Assembly (NCBI GenBank): GCA_018398815.1
Contig: CM031615.1
Location: 56,067,215-56,104,714, forward strand
Length of the DNA stretch: 37,500 bases
Direction of reading: 5' to 3'
DNA from: Conus ventricosus
Lineage: Eukaryota; Mollusca; Gastropoda; Neogastropoda; Conidae
Part shown: piece after piece, positions 33,957 through 37,500 of the stretch
How the letters are laid out: every line of letters begins with the position of its first letter
How positions within the stretch are numbered: position 1 is the first letter of the stretch
Notes under the pieces: model-generated
The model's database searches: none
The model's input: the letters and a program-made list of their open reading frames with translations, nothing else
Told to the model about the DNA's origin: nothing
Translations under genes and position numbers: made by a program

Positions 33957-34115
33957 AATATCCCCTTACTGGCACGAGTTTCTCGGCACAGTTCTATGAC
34001 CGTCCCTCACATCGGGCCTCCCACTAGCATCTGATCTGCCGATCGAACCACTTCTGTAGCAGCTCACTGACCCTGACCTCTGAGACCCTGCTCTGGTTCT
34101 AGATCTGAATCTGTC
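33957..34115 (-). pseudogene. Diverged partial duplicate of the RS-tail last exon
   Basis: This is about 85-90 percent identical by eye to 35170-35330, the middle of the last exon of the minus-strand membrane-protein gene. On the minus strand it reads RSRTRAGSQRSGSVSCYRSG and then SIGRSDASGRPDVRDGHRTVP. Relative to the intact copy it has lost one codon (DGG to DG) and gained a stop where the intact copy has Tyr (CAG TAT to CAG TAA). The left flank passes into a TC/TG microsatellite (34115-34260). It could be a dead duplicate or an alternative terminal exon ending ...NSCQ. Confidence 0.75.
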
Positions 34116-34117
34116 GT

Positions 34118-34266
34118 ATCTCTCTCTCTCTCTCTCACACACACACATATGTGCGTGTGTGTGTGAGTGTGTGCGTGTGTGTGTGTGTGAGTGTGTGTGT
34201 GTATGTGTGTGTGTGTGTGTGTCTGTCTGTCCGGGGAGAGAGAGAGATTAAGAGAGAGAGAGAGAC
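34118..34266 (+). repeat. TC, TG and GA microsatellite block
   Basis: Successive TC, CA, TG, TCTG and GA tracts adjoin the duplicated exon fragment. The remaining 34270-35080 is AT-rich with no supported feature. Confidence 0.85.
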
Positions 34267-35080
34267 AGAGATGGAGAAAGATTAAAAACAAAACAAAATG
34301 GGCAAGGCACTCAGGAGCCATGCATTTTTATGTCTTTTGCTTGTGAGGTCTGTACTGTGTTGTGTGTTATGTTCGCATTGCTCTGCACTCTGTTTTCTGT
34401 GTTTACTGGCACTCTGGCTTGAAGGTGAAAGGACATCACTGTTGTACAGCAAACCAAAAGATAAGCTTTCTCCAGCAAGCATGTAATCTTGAAACAGTAT
34501 ATGTCCACTACTGACTACATCTCAGCATTCCATACACTTAATACATGGAAAAGCAAAAAACCCTGACTTGCCATTTTGATTTCAAGAGACAGCTTGTCTG
34601 CACATTCATTTTCTGTGACAATTTAAAACAAAATCACGGTCAGTTACAGAACTGGTTTAATAACCTGTGTATCCAGCTAAACAGCATGATCACCATGAAA
34701 ACTGGGGTCCCAGGGGGATGCAAGCAATAAATGCATATATACATATGGGAAAAACAAACTCGTATGGCAGGAAAATCATCTATAACATGTTAATACACAT
34801 TATCGTCAGCAACAACCATGGGCAACGCAATTCACTGCTGCAGGGCATAACCCAGGAAGACAACTCTGAAATTTACACAGCTACTGCGGTGGACTATTTT
34901 GCCAGTGATATGTATGTGGAGTGGTCAGATCATAATCAAAGCACATGTTGAACGTCGGAAACTCTTTGAGTTCACAGAAACTAATTCATCTGTACATCCT
35001 TGAGGTCTTTGATTGGAGAAAACAAAATTCATAATTTAAATAATCAAAAAATGGCCCGCTACCATGGATGATTCACGATG

Positions 35081-35923
35081 TCAGTGTCGATGTGACCTCC
35101 TGCTCCTGCTGCCAGAGCGTGACCTGGATCTGTGGTCTCGTTGTTGCTCCGGCAAGAATTCAGACATATCCCCATACTGGCGCGAGTTTTTTGGCACAGT
35201 TCTGTGACCACCGTCCCTCACATCCGACCTCCCCCTTGCGTCTGATCTGCCGATCGAACCAGCTCTGGAGCGGCTCACTGACCCTGACCTCTGAGACCCT
35301 GCTCTGGTTCTGGATCTTGATCTGGACCCTGAACGAGACCGTGGATGTGGGTCTTGATTGGCACTAGGATGAGCTGCCGCTGAGTGACTGTAGCCGTACA
35401 CCAGGGTGTTGCTATCCACAGTGCTCCGACTGATGGTGATCTGGATCGACTCCTCCAGTGGCCATTCATCGGCTGCTTCTTCCCTTTGCCTATTGAACTG
35501 TAGTCATCGTTCCTAGAGTAGTGCGTTTTCTTGTCGTATCTCACACGATTGCGACTACCCGGCTGCTGTCCCGGCGAGAGATGTGACCTCCCTTCACGTG
35601 TGTGTAGTCCGCGTCATCAGAGGGCGCTTTGGGCTGCCGTCTCTTCTGGCTGCCTCGGAGCGAGGCCTGTCGGTCAAGCTTCTCCGGGGTTTCGTAGGAG
35701 TCGTTTGCGTAGACCCTGCTGTTTTTGTTCGAGTAGAGGTCGTCCTTGTAGCTAGTGTGGCTGTTGATGCCTTTGCTGGGCGGCTGGAAGTTGTTCGAGT
35801 CGACGTTCGTCTTGTGCTTGGAGGAGACCTTTTCACCACTATCTTGTGAGGTCGATCGGGAATGTCCTCCTCCACGGTGACTGGAGTGGCCGGCAGAGGG
35901 CTGATAAAGGACTCGTGATGTTC
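35081..35923 (-). CDS. Unrecognised membrane protein, last exon: cytoplasmic tail with RS-rich end
   Basis: The acceptor CTGCCTTTCCAG precedes EHHESFISPLPATPVTVEED in phase 0. Coding character then moves between frames three times, each needing one extra base. The sites are the AAAA run (plus 35830-35833), the GGG at 35558-35560, and the AAAGGG at 35482-35487 or nearby. The successive pieces are IPDRPHKIVVK, VSSKHKTNVDSNNFQPPSKG, YKDDLYSNKNSRVYANDSYE, DDADYTHVKGGHISRRDSS, RNRVRYDKKTHYSRNDDYSS, DEWPLEESIQITISRSTVDS and a C-terminus of Ser-Arg repeats (RSRSGSRSRSRTRAGSQRSG ... SGSRSRRSHRH). With the gaps allowed for, the exon would encode about 281 residues. Several Tyr-rich sites (YKDDLY, YANDSY) suggest a signalling tail. 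I do not recognise the family. Confidence 0.78.
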
Positions 35924-36470
35924 CTGGAAAGGCAGAGTGAGAATTATCACAGGAAAAGACACCTTGGTGTCAGACAATCTGACCGTGGGAATTATTCTCA
36001 TGTGAAAACCACTGCATATTTTGTAAGCTTCAAGCACACATATGTATGCACATAATTTCCCTACATTCTTAAAGAAAACACTTTCTTTGTGCTCAAAGTA
36101 TTGTAAAAATCTGTTAAAAGCAGGAAAAAAAAACAAAATACAAGAGAACTTGCAAAGAAACACAGAAGATATGCACATTAGAAAACATGCTTATATACAT
36201 GTACACTCTCTTCACAAGTGAACATCCACAGAAGATAATTATGCACATTAGAAAACATGCTTATATACATGTACACTAATCTTCACAAATGAGAATCCAT
36301 GTAAAGCTCTAGCATGCTTTCTCTTCTCACAAATCCTCATCTTCATCAGCACGCACACACACCAAAAATACACAAACACACACACACACACACCGACACA
36401 CACACACACCGACACACACACACACACACACACACCGGAGCTGTAGACACTGGGAGCAGACGGGCCTCAC
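35924..36470 (-). other. Intron of the membrane-protein gene, with a two-copy repeat and (CA)n
   Basis: Both ends are phase 0 (CGA|GTGAGG donor, CCTTTCCAG acceptor). Within it, 36163-36298 holds two copies of a roughly 67 bp unit (CACAGAAGAT..TATGCACATTAG, AAAACATGCTTATATACATG). A (CA)n tract with ACCGACACACA interruptions runs from 36354 to 36434. Confidence 0.7.
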
Positions 36471-36653
36471 TCGCCTACGGCATCTTTCCGTCGGTTGTTC
36501 AATGCGCGCCTTCAGGCAGCAGTAGATGGCCAGACCTGCCACAGCGATGACAAAGACGGAGCCGGCGATGGCGATGGCCACGATGGCACCTGTCTCCAGG
36601 GGGGGATCTCCGTAGTAATGTTTCAGAATCTCTCTCAAAATCAAACGGGGGTC
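36471..36653 (-). CDS. Unrecognised single-pass membrane protein, transmembrane exon
   Basis: A 61-codon exon enters in phase 0 after GCCTGGCAG and leaves in phase 0 at GGCGA|GTGAGG. It reads DPRLILREILKHYYGDPPLE, then a strongly hydrophobic helix (AIVAIAIAGSVFVIAVAGLA, residues about 23-44), then YCCLKARIEQPTERCRRR. The Cys pair at the inner edge and the following basic residues place the C-terminus in the cytoplasm (type I orientation). Palmitoylation of the Cys pair is a common fate at this position but is inference. The next exon downstream (35923) joins in the same phase and supplies the tail. The extracellular part lies upstream, outside the window or in the poorly defined region to 37500. 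Confidence 0.75.
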
Positions 36654-37379
36654 CTGCCAGGCAATGATTCAACAGATATAACTCACTCAGTTCAATCGAA
36701 CATGGTCACTTTCACACGCTGAATCAGAATCGGATTCAACTTGGGGGTTTTGAGACTTTTTCCCATTAGCTGCAACACCAGTTTCCCAAACCTCACACAA
36801 AACAAATTGAGCGCTTCCACAGAATAAGGCTACATGGAAATAGAGAGATATGGTAAAGAATACAGATCCATTATCCTCCTCAACATCTGGAGGAAGGGTG
36901 AGCTCTCCTTACAAGGGGACGCCACTGACTCAGTCCCGAGTTGTTTTCAAGTTTATGAAGACTTTCTTAAACAGAAACTACATAGGAAGGAAACAAGGCA
37001 CAATGGGCGAGCTTCAGGAAAAAAGCTTTTTGGGATGGGGGGAAAAAAGCCCACACTTGCCCGACAGTACTGAATATAGATTGTCGAAATGGAGGGAGAG
37101 GATGCCCCTGTTAATAGCACCTGTTTAGAAAGACAAGGACTCAGACACAAAGCATACATGATAAATCTTCACTCTGAATAATCATACCTCTTACCCCAAA
37201 CCATGGCTAGAGGACTTTTTCACATTAATCAGTATATTTAGGTATAAATGGATGTAATAAAAAATCATGGTTAGTTGTAATATTTATCAGCCTAATCACT
37301 TTTTATACATTTTGTTTACTTGTAGAATTATCTTGTTTATTTCAAAAGTCATTTTAAAGTAATCTGTGAAATTATTTAC
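36654..37379 (-). other. Intron sequence, no exon recognised
   Basis: No coding signal was found on either strand. A weak pyrimidine tract lies upstream of the acceptor at 36654-36655. Confidence 0.5.
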
Positions 37380-37500
37380 TTTCCCCCACATTTTCGTGGC
37401 AGCTTGCTTTGCCTTCACAAAAATCTTTGTGAGCCTTGTTTTGGCCGTGTTTGTCCATGTCTAACTTGCTGGAATCCCCACGGAAAATCTGAACTTCGGG
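37380..37500 (-). CDS. Possible upstream exon at window edge
   Basis: On the minus strand the frame is open from the window edge for 40 codons, including FRGDSSKLDMDKHGQNKAHK and DFCEGKASCHENVGE. It then meets AAA|GTAAAT (phase 1), with AAT|GTGGGG at 37390 as an alternative in phase 0. The composition is protein-like and contains two Cys, fitting an extracellular region. Only the phase 0 option would join directly to the exon at 36653. Evidence is weak because the start is cut off. Confidence 0.3.

Noticed and set aside
35275..35544. Minus frame continuing WRSRSRSPSVGALWIATPWC as the real C-terminus
   Set aside because: The neighbouring frame gives DEWPLEESIQITISRSTVDS and then runs into the RS-rich tail to the stop at 35081, a much better protein. 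The RSRSRS here is a frame-shadow coincidence.
35498..35565. A roughly 70 bp intron joining the frames in the last minus-strand exon
   Set aside because: A GTAGTC donor and CTACAG acceptor exist, but the interval itself is coding-like (RVRYDKKTHYSRNDDYSS) and such an intron would be unusually short. One-base gaps explain it better, given the same pattern elsewhere.

Overview
The window is eukaryotic nuclear DNA: exons are short islands with GT/AG boundaries in long, AT-rich, repeat-loaded non-coding sequence. The repeats (very long TG/CA tracts, minisatellites, tRNA-like short elements, a 'tatatagcgcctatcctcag...aagcgctttacaa' element) and the TTLL3-like protein fit a marine invertebrate, most likely a mollusc. 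The species cannot be fixed from sequence alone.

Left part (1 to about 17.1 kb, + strand): the 3' end of a tubulin tyrosine ligase-like gene of the TTLL3/TTLL8 (tubulin glycylase) group. Four exons are visible: 254-401 (end of the ATP-grasp domain), 1015-2068 (end of the conserved region plus a disordered tail), 11133-11314 (basic linker) and 16483-17092 (C-terminus and stop). The second exon can either be left at a strong donor after 1755 to join the later exons, or read on to its own stop at 2066-2068, which predicts two different tails. The 9 kb intron holds several minisatellites: a 35-36 bp array (3.65-4.33 kb), a degenerate about 48 bp array (7.4-7.84 kb), a 40-41 bp array (8.5-10.13 kb) and a 21 bp array (10.16-10.79 kb).

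Middle (17.1 to 35.0 kb): no convincing host gene. It contains a G-rich tract directly after the TTLL stop, a 49 bp minisatellite rich in AGGTCA/TGACCT, the 3' end of a non-LTR retrotransposon (minus strand, about 20.2-20.48 kb), tRNA-derived SINE-like elements, a decayed DNA transposon with CCTGTCAAG termini (22571-23144), a strongly C>G skewed segment (27.3-30 kb), and other dispersed repeats.

Right part (33.96-37.5 kb, minus strand): the 3' end of a gene for a single-pass membrane protein that I do not recognise. One exon (36653-36471) encodes the transmembrane helix, and the last exon (35923-35081) encodes a long cytoplasmic tail ending in Ser-Arg repeats. A diverged partial copy of that last exon lies 1 kb further downstream (33957-34115).

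In three exons of these two genes the coding frame is broken five times, always by one apparently missing base and mostly at homopolymers. The simplest reading is uncorrected long-read assembly error, so protein predictions made directly from this sequence will be truncated. I found no evidence of a new multi-gene system. The most interesting items are the alternative TTLL tail, the duplicated RS-tail exon, and the unusual intronic and intergenic arrays.
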